The position numbers and the translations under genes were made by a program. A stretch of 64,000 bases of DNA from Blastomonas fulva. Its GTDB lineage: Bacteria; Pseudomonadota; Alphaproteobacteria; Sphingomonadales; Sphingomonadaceae. The stretch is from positions 744,001 through 808,000 of the forward strand of contig NZ_CP020083.1 in assembly GCF_003431825.1 (NCBI RefSeq), in the 5' to 3' direction. Positions 35,222-43,177 of the stretch are shown here, one piece after another (the first letter of the stretch is position 1; every line of letters begins with the position of its first letter). The notes beneath the pieces were generated by a model. The model did no database searches. It saw only the letters and a list, made by a program, of their open reading frames with translations, and was not told the DNA's origin.

Positions 35222-37633
35222 TCAGAAGCTGAAGTCCGCGCCGATCCGGATGGTGCGCGGGCGCAGCGGCGTGGTCTGTTCGCCCCAGGGCAAGGTGAAC
35301 GGCGATCCGAGCGCGAAGCGGTTGCCGCGGGCATCGAACAGGTTGGTCGCCTGGATCCAGAAGGTGCTGCGCTCGCGCGCCAGGCTGGCCGAAACGCCCG
35401 TGTCGAGCACATCGCCCTGCTGCACCCCCAGCACCGGCCCGATGCCCAGCCGCGACCGCCCGACATAGCGCAGCGATCCGCTGATGCTGAGATCGCCCGC
35501 AGCGCCCAGCGACGCGCGATAGCTGCCCGCCAGCCGCCCGGAAAAGCGCGCGACGTTGGGCAGGTCGTTCGTCTCTGCCACCACCGCGCCTGCTGGGATC
35601 GAGGCAAAATCGAAGTTCGCGCGGTTGGACGGCAGCACGAAGATCCCCGCCGCTGGCGTGACCAGACGGCTGTCGGCCCAGACCGCCGAGGCCTCGATCG
35701 AAACCGCGCTCACCGGGCGCCAGGCCAGCGTCGCATCCAGCGTGACGATGCGCCCGTTGCCGATGTTTTCTGTCGCCGGCAGCCCGTCCGCATCGATCAG
35801 ATCGGCCTGGATGTTGCGCCAGCGGGTATAGGCCAGCGTCACGTCGCCGCTCAGCGAATCGGCAGAAAACGCAAGGCCCGCCTCCACCGCCGAGACGGTG
35901 TCGGGGCGGTAGCGCCGCACCATCTGGTCGCGCACGCCTATGCCCCCGGGGCGAAAGCCCTCCTGATAGCGCGCGTGCGCCGAGAAACCGTCCGAAAAAC
36001 GGTAGCGCAGCCCCGCCGAAGGCAGGAAGGCGGTCTGGGTGCGCCGCGCATTGCTGCGTGCCAGCGCGGCGACCGAGAGGAAGGGTGAATCCAGCGCTTC
36101 GCCCGACAGCCGCATATGGCTGAGCCGTCCGCCCAGATCGAGATACAGCCGGTCGGTCGCGGGGATGGCGAGATCGGCATAGGCGGTCGCTTCGTCCACC
36201 CCGTTTTCGATTCCGGTGATCGCCGCTGCGCGCGCCACCTCGCCGCGCGCGCGACGGATGCGATAGCGGTTGCTGAGCAGGCTGGTGCCGACCAGCCAGC
36301 CGATCCCGCCCGCGGTCTCGCCCGACAGCCGGGTCTCGTTGGTGACCAGCCGCGTCTCGCCCCGCTGGCGGAACAGGCTGGGCGTCTGGCCGGGGACGCT
36401 GGCATCGAAGGTTTCGGTGAGGTCCAGCCCGGTCAGCGTCGTGGTCGAGAGCAGCTCGAAGCTGTCCCATTGCTTGCCCACCGCCAGCTGGCCCAGCCGG
36501 AAGCGACTGCGAAAGGGCTGCGCGAACGGGCTTGCCCGGTCGAGGCCATCGCCCAGCCGGTCGGCATATTGGCTGTCGCGCCCGTCGATATCCTGCGCAG
36601 CGGCCATCATGTCGATGGTCCATCCCGCACCCGGCTCGATCCGCGCCAGCACGCGCCCGCCCACGGTATCGACGCGGTTGATATCGTTGCGCCCGCGCAG
36701 GCGGTCGTCGATATAGCCGCCGTCGCGCGCGCCATAGACCACCGCGCGCAGGCCCACCGCCCCCTCGACGACGGGAATGTTGAGCATCGCGCTGCCATCG
36801 AACGAGGGATCGCCGTTCTGCGTGGCGGCGAGCGAGAGCGACTGCGCTGCCTGCCAGTCGCGCGAATCGGGGAGGTTGGGGAGCAGCCGGATCACCCCGC
36901 CCAGCGTGCCCGCGCCATAAAGCGTACCCTGCGGCCCCTGCCGCACCTCGACCGTGGCGAGGTCGACCAGCCTCAGGTCCGGATCGGGCGCGTTGTAGTT
37001 GAGCCGCGCCGAGCCCAGATACTGGCCCACCACCGCCTGGGTTGGGCCGTTGAAGCTTGAATCCGAAATCGCGCGCAGGAACAGCCGGTTGCGCCCCGGT
37101 CCAAGCTGGGTGGAGCCCAGAGTGGGCAGCCGTTCGACCAGCGCATCTGACCCTCGGCCCTGCCCGCCCAGCGCAAAGTCGCCCTCCAGCCGGATGTAGC
37201 CAAAGGTGTCGCGAGTCAGCGCCTCGGGCGGTGGGCGCTGCGCGGTGACGACGATTTCGTGGATCGGTTCGGGCAAGGACGAGGGCACGGCCATTGCGAG
37301 CCGGATCGGCGCGCCGCTGCGCCTCGCGGTGACCGGCGCGCGCACGATGCGCCAGTGATCGGCCGCCAGCCGCACCGCGCGGGCATCGCTGGCCTGCAGC
37401 AGCCGGTCGAGCGCCTCTCGCGTGGTCATGGTGCCGCGCAAACGGCGCACCCGGTGCGCGCCGATCTGCCGGTCGGTCAGGCCGATGCTGATTCCCGCCT
37501 GCCGCCCCAGGGCGATGATGGCGGTGTCCAGCCTGCCCGCCGCGATGTCGATCCGCACCGGCGCTTCGGCCTGCGCGGGCGATGCCAGCGCCGCCAGCGG
37601 CAGCGCGAGCATCGTCAGGCTAAGGCAGCGCAT
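35222..37633 (-). CDS. STN-domain TonB-dependent receptor (FecA-like)
   Basis: An 803-residue outer-membrane receptor of the signalling type. After a signal peptide (ends AQAE, about residue 23) comes an STN domain (about 25-95, VRIDIAAGRLDTAIIALGRQAGISI), which contacts the anti-sigma factor. Then follow a TonB box (EIVVTAQ), the plug (VEVRQGPQGTLYGAGTLGG) and a barrel ending in IRIGADFSF. Its ATG overlaps the end of fecR by 14 bases. The trio FecI-FecR-receptor is the classic cell-surface signalling system: ligand binding outside frees the sigma factor inside. Most such receptors carry ferric siderophores, but others take sugars or oligomers, so the ligand is open. Confidence 0.92.
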   Translation of the reverse strand: MRCLSLTMLALPLAALASPAQAEAPVRIDIAAGRLDTAIIALGRQAGISIGLTDRQIGAHRVRRLRGTMTTREALDRLLQASDARAVRLAADHWRIVRAPVTARRSGAPIRLAMAVPSSLPEPIHEIVVTAQRPPPEALTRDTFGYIRLEGDFALGGQGRGSDALVERLPTLGSTQLGPGRNRLFLRAISDSSFNGPTQAVVGQYLGSARLNYNAPDPDLRLVDLATVEVRQGPQGTLYGAGTLGGVIRLLPNLPDSRDWQAAQSLSLAATQNGDPSFDGSAMLNIPVVEGAVGLRAVVYGARDGGYIDDRLRGRNDINRVDTVGGRVLARIEPGAGWTIDMMAAAQDIDGRDSQYADRLGDGLDRASPFAQPFRSRFRLGQLAVGKQWDSFELLSTTTLTGLDLTETFDASVPGQTPSLFRQRGETRLVTNETRLSGETAGGIGWLVGTSLLSNRYRIRRARGEVARAAAITGIENGVDEATAYADLAIPATDRLYLDLGGRLSHMRLSGEALDSPFLSVAALARSNARRTQTAFLPSAGLRYRFSDGFSAHARYQEGFRPGGIGVRDQMVRRYRPDTVSAVEAGLAFSADSLSGDVTLAYTRWRNIQADLIDADGLPATENIGNGRIVTLDATLAWRPVSAVSIEASAVWADSRLVTPAAGIFVLPSNRANFDFASIPAGAVVAETNDLPNVARFSGRLAGSYRASLGAAGDLSISGSLRYVGRSRLGIGPVLGVQQGDVLDTGVSASLARERSTFWIQATNLFDARGNRFALGSPFTLPWGEQTTPLRPRTIRIGADFSF

Positions 37634-38582
37634 CGTCGCTCACCAGCTCCCAGCCATCGGCCCGGCGCACCGCGCGGGTGCCCAGCACCGGCGCGATCGC
37701 TGCCACCGCGCCTGCGCCCCTGCCGCTGATCTGCACCACCCCGCTGAACGGGCGCGCGGCGATAGAGGGGTGAACCAGGATGCGCGTGCCCAGCCCCCGC
37801 TCCAATGCTGCGGCGACGGCGGCCAGGCTGGTGCCGGCAAAGCTCAGCCGCCCTGATCGCCAGCTGCCGACCTGGTCGGGCGCGATATCGGACAGCATGA
37901 TCCCGCCGCCTGCGCCTGCCATGACCGCGCGGCGTCCTGCGGGCAGGCGAACATTTTCCCGCTCGGGATTGACGATCACCACGCCCTCGGAGACCGCGAC
38001 ATCGAGATCGCTGCCGGTCCTTACGACATTGAAAGCGGTTCCGGCATCGACCAGCCGGACATCGCCCGCCTCGACGACAAACGGGTCGCGCGCGTCGTGC
38101 TGCACCTCGAACAGCGCTTCTCCGGTCTCCAGCCGGGCAAAGCGCGGGTTGCCGCGATCCAGCCCGAGCCGCGAACCGCCGTTGATCACGATCATGCTGC
38201 CATCGGGCAGATCGATGCTCCGCGTCTCGCCCATCGCGGTGGTGACGGTGTAAGGCTGCGGGCGCATCTGCCAGGCCGGAATGGCGATCACCGCGAGCAG
38301 GCTGGCCGCCAGCGCACCGATCATCCAGCGGCGGCGCACGGTCTTTTGGCGCGGCCCGACTTCTTCGTCATTGGCCGCACGAGGCATGGCGGGCGCAGCC
38401 TGAGCGGCCAGATCTGCCACGCTCCCCGCCGCCGCCAGCGCCTGATCATAGGCAAGAGTGTGGCGCGGGTCGGCTTCCAGCCAGCGGGCAAAGCCGTCCC
38501 AATCGGAAAAATCCGGGTGCTGGGTCGCGATGGCCCAGTCGATCGCCTCGAGGCGGATATGGTCACCAGTGTCTGTCATCAT
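37620..38582 (-). CDS. fecR: FecR-family anti-sigma factor
   Basis: About 320 residues. A cytoplasmic N-terminal part has the FecR/PupR segment (LEAIDWAIATQ...FARWLEADPRHTLAYDQAL). One transmembrane helix follows at about 90-110 (MIGALAASLLAVIAIPAW), then the periplasmic FecR domain (ETRSIDLPDGSMIVINGGSRL). It holds the sigma factor inactive and passes the signal from the receptor's STN domain. The C-terminal part (about 230-320) resembles an STN-like domain, common in this family. The start at 38582 is chosen for the AGGA in front; an ATG at 38597 would add five residues. It overlaps the receptor gene and follows the sigma factor closely. Confidence 0.9.
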   Translation of the reverse strand: MMTDTGDHIRLEAIDWAIATQHPDFSDWDGFARWLEADPRHTLAYDQALAAAGSVADLAAQAAPAMPRAANDEEVGPRQKTVRRRWMIGALAASLLAVIAIPAWQMRPQPYTVTTAMGETRSIDLPDGSMIVINGGSRLGLDRGNPRFARLETGEALFEVQHDARDPFVVEAGDVRLVDAGTAFNVVRTGSDLDVAVSEGVVIVNPERENVRLPAGRRAVMAGAGGGIMLSDIAPDQVGSWRSGRLSFAGTSLAAVAAALERGLGTRILVHPSIAARPFSGVVQISGRGAGAVAAIAPVLGTRAVRRADGWELVSDDALP

Positions 38583-38615
38583 GTCTGTCCTGGCCATAAG
38601 ACGTCACGGCTGCGC

Positions 38616-39128
38616 TCAATCCACATCGAGTGTCTCCCGCCAGGCCATCAGCGCGCGATACGCCTTTTGCAGATCCTTCTCCACCGCGCTCAGGCTGACC
38701 CCGAGATCCTGACCGATCTGGCGCTGGCTGACCCCCTCGATGCGGAACAGGCGGAAGACCTGCAGCACGCGGGCACCCTCTGCTGCCAGCACGGCTTCTG
38801 CCTGATCAAGCATGGCGCGCGCGATCAGCTGGCGGTCGGGAAGCGGCGCATCCGATGCCTCGCCGGTGCCGCCCTGCACCTCAAGCCAGTCGGCATCGCG
38901 CTGGCGGCTGCGCTGTGCCGAACGATAGCGGTCGTGCATCACGTTGTTGGCGGCGCGGAACAGATAGCTGCGCGGATCGGCGACCGGCCCGGTATCCAGA
39001 TTGGCCAGCCGCAGCCACAGCTCCTGCAGCACATCTTCTGCCGCTTCGCCCGCGCCGCGGGCGCGCAGGAAGCGCAGCAACGGCTCGCGTTCGGCGATCA
39101 GCACGGCTTCGAGGCCTTGGCGGGACAT
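38616..39128 (-). CDS. fecI: ECF sigma factor, FecI-like
   Basis: A 170-residue extracytoplasmic-function sigma-70 factor. Region 2 (around REPLLRFLRARG, EDVLQELWLRLA and PRSYLFRAANNVMHD) binds the -10 element and core RNA polymerase. Region 4 (about 125-165, VSQRQIGQDLGVSLSAVEKDLQKAYRAL) binds the -35 element. It is first in the operon with the FecR-type anti-sigma factor and the STN receptor, its probable target. The ATG at 39128 is used; the frame can be extended to a TTG at 39140 without a ribosome binding site. Confidence 0.92.
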   Translation of the reverse strand: MSRQGLEAVLIAEREPLLRFLRARGAGEAAEDVLQELWLRLANLDTGPVADPRSYLFRAANNVMHDRYRSAQRSRQRDADWLEVQGGTGEASDAPLPDRQLIARAMLDQAEAVLAAEGARVLQVFRLFRIEGVSQRQIGQDLGVSLSAVEKDLQKAYRALMAWRETLDVD

Positions 39129-39283
39129 AGGATACGGCAATCACATCTGCAGCGGAAGGAATGCGGGCACAGCCCATGCACCCAGACGCCGCCGCGCGCA
39201 AGAACCCGCACCCCATCTGTCCCCGTGTGCCTTTTTTTTCGCACAGCCATGCGGGTGTGGCGGCGGCGCGGCGTCTTAGCGGC

Positions 39284-39310
39284 AGAACCGGCCAAGCCCC
39301 GGCCGGTTCT
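39284..39310. promoter_or_regulatory. Perfect 10-bp hairpin, intergenic
   Basis: The arms AGAACCGGCC and GGCCGGTTCT are separated by 7 bases, in the gene-free stretch between fecI (minus) and the gene at 39425 (plus). No T-run follows. It forms a pair with a second hairpin 32 bases downstream. Confidence 0.5.
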
Positions 39311-39341
39311 ATCCGGTCATGGTGCCCCCCATCGACCGGCT

Positions 39342-39385
39342 GCACCTTGAGGGCCGGGTCGCGACCACTTCCAGCCCTCAAGGTG
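39342..39385 (+). terminator. Strong hairpin with U-rich tail, upstream of a secreted-protein gene
   Basis: The 13-base arms GCACCTTGAGGGC and GCCCTCAAGGTGC flank an 18-base loop and are followed by CCTTTTCTT, the layout of an intrinsic terminator on the plus strand. No plus-strand gene ends here. It would therefore act in the 5' leader of the gene at 39425, as an attenuator, or end a small RNA starting near 39200-39280. Confidence 0.55.
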
Positions 39386-39424
39386 CCCTTTTCTTGAACG
39401 CCGGGCGAGCAGGAGACAGGTCCC

Positions 39425-39841
39425 ATGCCCTATCTGCGCACGCAGCTCGGCGCACTTGCAGTGATGCTGGCGCTGGCAGGCAAGGCCGATGCCACAGGCC
39501 CCGCCGACAAGGACATGTGGTTCGTGCCGCCGGTCGAATATGCTTCTGAGAGCGACGGCGAAACCGGCACCCAGTGCATCGCGCTCCACCGCGTGCGCTC
39601 CACCCGCATCCTGGCGGGCGAAGGGATCGTCTATCAGATGAGCGGGCGCAAACTGCTGATCAACCGCGTGCGTCGGGGCGCGAGCCTGCTCAACCGCAAC
39701 CAGATCCTGATCACCCGCACCTCCGGCGCGCTACTGTGCGCAGGAGACATCGTCCAGCTTGCGGAAAGCCCGCCCGGTATCTCGGCAGGATCCGTAGCAC
39801 TGGGGCGGTTCGAGCGATATCACCCCCCGGCGCGTCCCTGA
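39425..39841 (+). CDS. Small secreted protein, DUF6491-like
   Basis: A 138-residue protein with a signal peptide (MPYLRTQLGALAVMLALAGKADA). The remaining part has one early cysteine (TQCIALHRVRSTRIL) and one late cysteine (ALLCAGDIVQL), spaced as in the DUF6491 family, so a disulphide is likely after export. The middle SGRKLLINRV segment fits the same pattern. The function of the family is unknown. A hairpin with a U-rich tail lies 40 bases upstream and may control it. AGGAGA precedes the ATG at about 8 bases. Its neighbours give no clue to its role. Confidence 0.7.
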   Translation: MPYLRTQLGALAVMLALAGKADATGPADKDMWFVPPVEYASESDGETGTQCIALHRVRSTRILAGEGIVYQMSGRKLLINRVRRGASLLNRNQILITRTSGALLCAGDIVQLAESPPGISAGSVALGRFERYHPPARP

Positions 39842-40003
39842 CCGCCGATCTGCCGCGCGCGCCCCATCGGCGCGGTCCGTCGCAATAGCACTTTGCAGAC
39901 GCCAACATTACAGTTATGTGACCGTTTTGTTACGCGCCATCCGTCCGTGGCGGCGTGATGCATAAGGTATCCGGACCGGGGGAAGAGAGACATTGCCGAA
40001 CCT

Positions 40004-41236
40004 TTGCCTGCGCTGCCCAGCGGCGGCGCGGCACTGCACGGGTTTTGCCGGCAGAAGGTCCGGCGCACCGAACCTGACCTTCACCCACCCGGACCGCCCA
40101 GGGGAACCACCATCCGCCAGATTGCCGCCCTGCCCTATCGCACCGACCGCGACAATGTCACCGCACCGGTCAGCATCCTGCTGATCACCTCGCGCGAGAC
40201 CCGGCGCTGGGTGCTGCCCAAAGGCAACATGATCGACGGGCTGCTGCCGCACGCCGCCGCCGCGCACGAGGCCGAGGAAGAGGCAGGCGTCAAGGGCGCG
40301 GCCTGCCCGACCGCGCTTGGCAGCTATCGCTATCGCAAGAAGCGCAAGAACGGCGCGTCGCTGAACGTGGATGTCGATGTGTTTCCCTTTTCGGTGACCG
40401 ATCTGCTCGACGAATGGGAAGAGCAGGACCAGCGCCAGCGGCAGTGGTTCTCGCTCGAGGAAGCCGCACAGCTGGTCGACGAGCCTGAGCTTGCCGAACT
40501 CATCCGGCGCTTCCGCGCCAGCGAATCCGACCGGCGCATCGCCAAAAGCGGATTTGTTCTCGGCACACAGAAAGCCTCTCCGAAAATGGCCGTATTTCAG
40601 TGGGTTCAGGCGCTGCTTCCCAAGCAGGGCAATTTCTTCGAGCTGTTCGAGGCGCATGCGCTGACGTTGCTGTCGGGCTCCAACGCGCTCGCGCGGCTGC
40701 TGGGCGGCGGGCCGGGCATGGCCGATCACATCCAGGAGCTGACCGAGCGCGAGCACGAGGCGGACCTCATCACCCGAGAGGTGCTGCAGACCGTTCGCCG
40801 CACCTTCCTCACCCCGTTCGACCGCAGCGCGATCACCAGCCTGATCGGATCGATGGACGATGCCATCGACGAGATGCAGAAGACCGCAGGCGCGATCGAT
40901 CTGTACGAGCTCACCGAGTTCAAGCAGGAAATGAAGGACATGGCCGCGATCATCGTCGATTGCGCGCGGATCACCGTCGAGGCGCTGCCGCTGCTGCGCC
41001 AGGTCAACCGCAACGCCGGGCGGCTGCACGAACTGACCGAACGGCTGGTGATCATGGAAGGCCATGCCGACGAGATCCACGCCCGCGGCCTGAAGGCGCT
41101 CTACAAGCAGCATGGCGAAGCGAACCCGCTGCGCTTCATCGTCGAACGCGAGCTGTTCACGCATCTCGAGCGCGTGGTCGACCGCTTCGAGGATGTCGCC
41201 AACGAGATCGACGGTCTCGTGATCGACCACGCCTGA
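40004..41236 (+). CDS. NUDIX hydrolase fused to DUF47/PhoU-like Pit accessory protein
   Basis: One uninterrupted 410-codon frame holds two domains normally found in separate proteins. Residues about 35-175 are a NUDIX domain, with the box PKGNMIDGLLPHAAAAHEA ending EEEAG; the EEXG metal-binding part is intact and the first Glu is replaced by Leu. From residue 195 (internal ATG at 40586) the sequence is a full DUF47 protein (VFQWVQALLPKQGNFFELFEAHA to the end), the PhoU-like helical regulator encoded next to Pit transporters. The pit gene follows 16 bases later. Either a true fusion is made, or DUF47 starts independently at 40586 inside the frame. The 5' start is also uncertain: the only in-frame initiator upstream is a TTG, and no good ribosome binding site is seen. 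Confidence 0.8.
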   Translation: MPALPSGGAALHGFCRQKVRRTEPDLHPPGPPRGTTIRQIAALPYRTDRDNVTAPVSILLITSRETRRWVLPKGNMIDGLLPHAAAAHEAEEEAGVKGAACPTALGSYRYRKKRKNGASLNVDVDVFPFSVTDLLDEWEEQDQRQRQWFSLEEAAQLVDEPELAELIRRFRASESDRRIAKSGFVLGTQKASPKMAVFQWVQALLPKQGNFFELFEAHALTLLSGSNALARLLGGGPGMADHIQELTEREHEADLITREVLQTVRRTFLTPFDRSAITSLIGSMDDAIDEMQKTAGAIDLYELTEFKQEMKDMAAIIVDCARITVEALPLLRQVNRNAGRLHELTERLVIMEGHADEIHARGLKALYKQHGEANPLRFIVERELFTHLERVVDRFEDVANEIDGLVIDHA

Positions 41237-41252
41237 GCGCCCCGCAACCTCC

Positions 41253-42257
41253 ATGGAAACCACGATCATTGCCATGCCGCTGCTGATCGCGCTGATCGCG
41301 CTCGCGCTGGCGTTCGATTTTCTCAACGGGCTGCACGATGCCGCCAATTCGATCGCGACGGTGGTGTCGACCCGGCTGCTCAAGCCGGTGCACGCGGTGG
41401 TTTTCGCCGCGTTCTTCAACTTCGCGGCCTATTGGGTGTTCGGGCTCAAGGTGGCGGAGACCGTCGGCAAGGGCATCATCCAGGTCGATATCGTCAATCC
41501 GCAGGTGATCTTCGGCGCGCTGGTCGGGGCGATGTTCTGGAACGTCGTCACCTGGTGGAAGGGCATCCCCTCCTCCTCGAGCCATGCGCTGGTCGGCGGG
41601 CTGATCGGCGCGGGCGTGATGCGTGCCGGGCTCGATGGCATCGTGTGGTCGGGCGTGCTCAAGACCGCATCGGCGATCATCCTGTCGCCAACCATGGGCA
41701 TGATCCTGTCGATCCTGCTGGTGGTGCTGACATCCTGGGCGTTCATGCGCGCGACCGCAAAGAGCGCCGAGGGCATCTTCAAGCAGTTGCACCTGCTCTC
41801 TTCCGCCGCCTATTCGCTGGGCCATGGTGCCAATGATGCGCAAAAGACGATGGGGATCATCACCGTGCTGCTCTATTCGCAGGGCATGCTCGACGGCGAG
41901 TTCGCGGTCCCCGGCTGGGTGGTGCTGAGCTGCTACATCGCGATCGCGCTGGGCACGCTGTCGGGGGGCTGGAAGATCATCGAGACAATGGGCACGCGGA
42001 TCACCAAGCTGTCGCATCAGCAGGGCTTCTGCGCCTCGTCGGGCGGATCGGTGATGCTGTTTGCCGCCACCGCGTTCGGCATTCCGGTCTCGACCACGCA
42101 CACCATCACCGGCTGCGTCGTCGGCGTGGGCGCGGCGCGCCGCGCCTCGGCGGTGCGCTGGGGCGTGGCGGGCCGGGTGGTCGTCGCTTGGCTGATCACC
42201 ATCCCCGCCTCGGCCGCAGTCGGCGCGGTGTTCTACTGGCTGACGACGATCTGGTAA
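41253..42257 (+). CDS. pit: Low-affinity inorganic phosphate transporter Pit
   Basis: A 334-residue integral membrane protein of the PiT family with about ten helices. Both copies of the family signature are present, DFLNGLHDAANSIA near the N-terminus and SLGHGANDAQKTMG in the second half, which form the phosphate/cation site. It imports phosphate, usually as a metal-phosphate complex, with protons. It lies just 16 bases after the NUDIX-DUF47 gene; DUF47 proteins regulate Pit carriers, so the two form an operon. Its stop faces the cobU stop 22 bases away. Confidence 0.95.
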   Translation: METTIIAMPLLIALIALALAFDFLNGLHDAANSIATVVSTRLLKPVHAVVFAAFFNFAAYWVFGLKVAETVGKGIIQVDIVNPQVIFGALVGAMFWNVVTWWKGIPSSSSHALVGGLIGAGVMRAGLDGIVWSGVLKTASAIILSPTMGMILSILLVVLTSWAFMRATAKSAEGIFKQLHLLSSAAYSLGHGANDAQKTMGIITVLLYSQGMLDGEFAVPGWVVLSCYIAIALGTLSGGWKIIETMGTRITKLSHQQGFCASSGGSVMLFAATAFGIPVSTTHTITGCVVGVGAARRASAVRWGVAGRVVVAWLITIPASAAVGAVFYWLTTIW

Positions 42258-42279
42258 GCCACGCTAGCGCTCCGGCCGG

Positions 42280-42786
42280 TCAGGGCTTGAGCGTCAGGCT
42301 CAGCCCCGACACGACCAGTTCGGCGCGATCGGCGATGGCGGCAACCTGCTGGTTCAGCCGCCCCGCCATGTCGCGAAACTGCCGCGCGAGCGCATTGTCG
42401 GGCACGATGCCCATGCCGACCTCGTTGCTGACCAGTATGACCGGCGAATGGGCCTGCGCCAGCGTGTCGATCAGCCGCTTGGACGCGGCGGCGAAATCAT
42501 GCTCGCCCAGCAGCAGGTTGCTGGTCCACAGCGTCAGGCAGTCGACCAGCAGTACGCGGTCTTCGCCGGTTTCGCGCGCGATGGCTTCGGGAAGGTCTAC
42601 CGGGCACTCGACCGTGCGCCAGCGAGCGTCCCGGTCCGCCTGGTGCCGCGCGATCCGATCTCGCATTTCCTCGTCAAAGGCCTGCGCGGTCGCCAGATAG
42701 ACCAGCTCTCCGGCATGGCTTTCGGCCAGACACTGCGCGCGCGCGCTCTTGCCCGAACGCGCCCCGCCGGTGATGAAAGTCAGCAC
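42280..42786 (-). CDS. cobU: Adenosylcobinamide kinase / adenosylcobinamide-phosphate guanylyltransferase
   Basis: About 168 residues. This bifunctional cytoplasmic enzyme phosphorylates adenosylcobinamide and then attaches GMP, a late step of B12 assembly (called CobP in some alphaproteobacterial naming). The P-loop GGARSGKS is at the N-terminus and the conserved His of RIARHQADRDARW follows. The GTG at 42786 gives the usual short family start before TFITGGARSGKS. An ATG at 42828 (14 codons longer) is possible but has no ribosome binding site. It is transcribed away from the riboswitch and btuB operon, so it is not under the same leader, although all other loop-assembly genes are. Confidence 0.9.
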   Translation of the reverse strand: MLTFITGGARSGKSARAQCLAESHAGELVYLATAQAFDEEMRDRIARHQADRDARWRTVECPVDLPEAIARETGEDRVLLVDCLTLWTSNLLLGEHDFAAASKRLIDTLAQAHSPVILVSNEVGMGIVPDNALARQFRDMAGRLNQQVAAIADRAELVVSGLSLTLKP

Positions 42787-42843
42787 CGCATCGATCCATT
42801 TCCCTTGCAAAACGTAAAGTCGCGCCATAATGCGGCGACGCGA

Positions 42844-43019
42844 CAGGTTCCCAGAGATGGGATTAATAGGGAACGCGGAAGCAGGTATCCACCCCTGTAA
42901 TCCGCGGCTGTCCCCGCAACTGTGACCGGAGAGCGGTCGCCCTATCATGCCACTGGATGCATCCGCATCCGGGAAGGCGGGGCGGACGTGTTGACCCGGG
43001 AGCCAGGAGACCTGCCTGA
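42844..43019 (+). ncRNA. Cobalamin (B12) riboswitch
   Basis: The conserved B12-box elements occur in order: a GGTTCC/GGGAAC pairing at the 5' end; GCGGCTGTCCCCGCAACTGT at 42904-42923; GCCACTGG at 42949-42956; GGGAAGGC at 42971-42978; and the hallmark CGGGAGCCAGGAGACCTGCC at 42997-43016. Binding of adenosylcobalamin would switch off the downstream operon. The expression platform follows in the 158 bases before btuB, where CCCCT (43151) can pair with the AGGGG of the btuB ribosome binding site (43167), suggesting control at translation. Confidence 0.95.
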
Positions 43020-43177
43020 CGCAGTCGGTCCTTTGCGCGGACGGGGTGTTCAGCGTGATCGAGGTTCATCCTCGCGTGACGACATCGATCGGGGTGGCGC
43101 GCGCGGGTGATAGGCCGGCGATTGCTCAGCTGTACCATTGGTGCGTGCAACCCCTTGTTGTTAGACAGGGGATACAC

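Noticed and set aside
42826..42948. Longer cobU N-terminus overlapping the riboswitch region
   Set aside because: The added residues have no counterpart in CobU proteins, and the frame has no ribosome binding site there.
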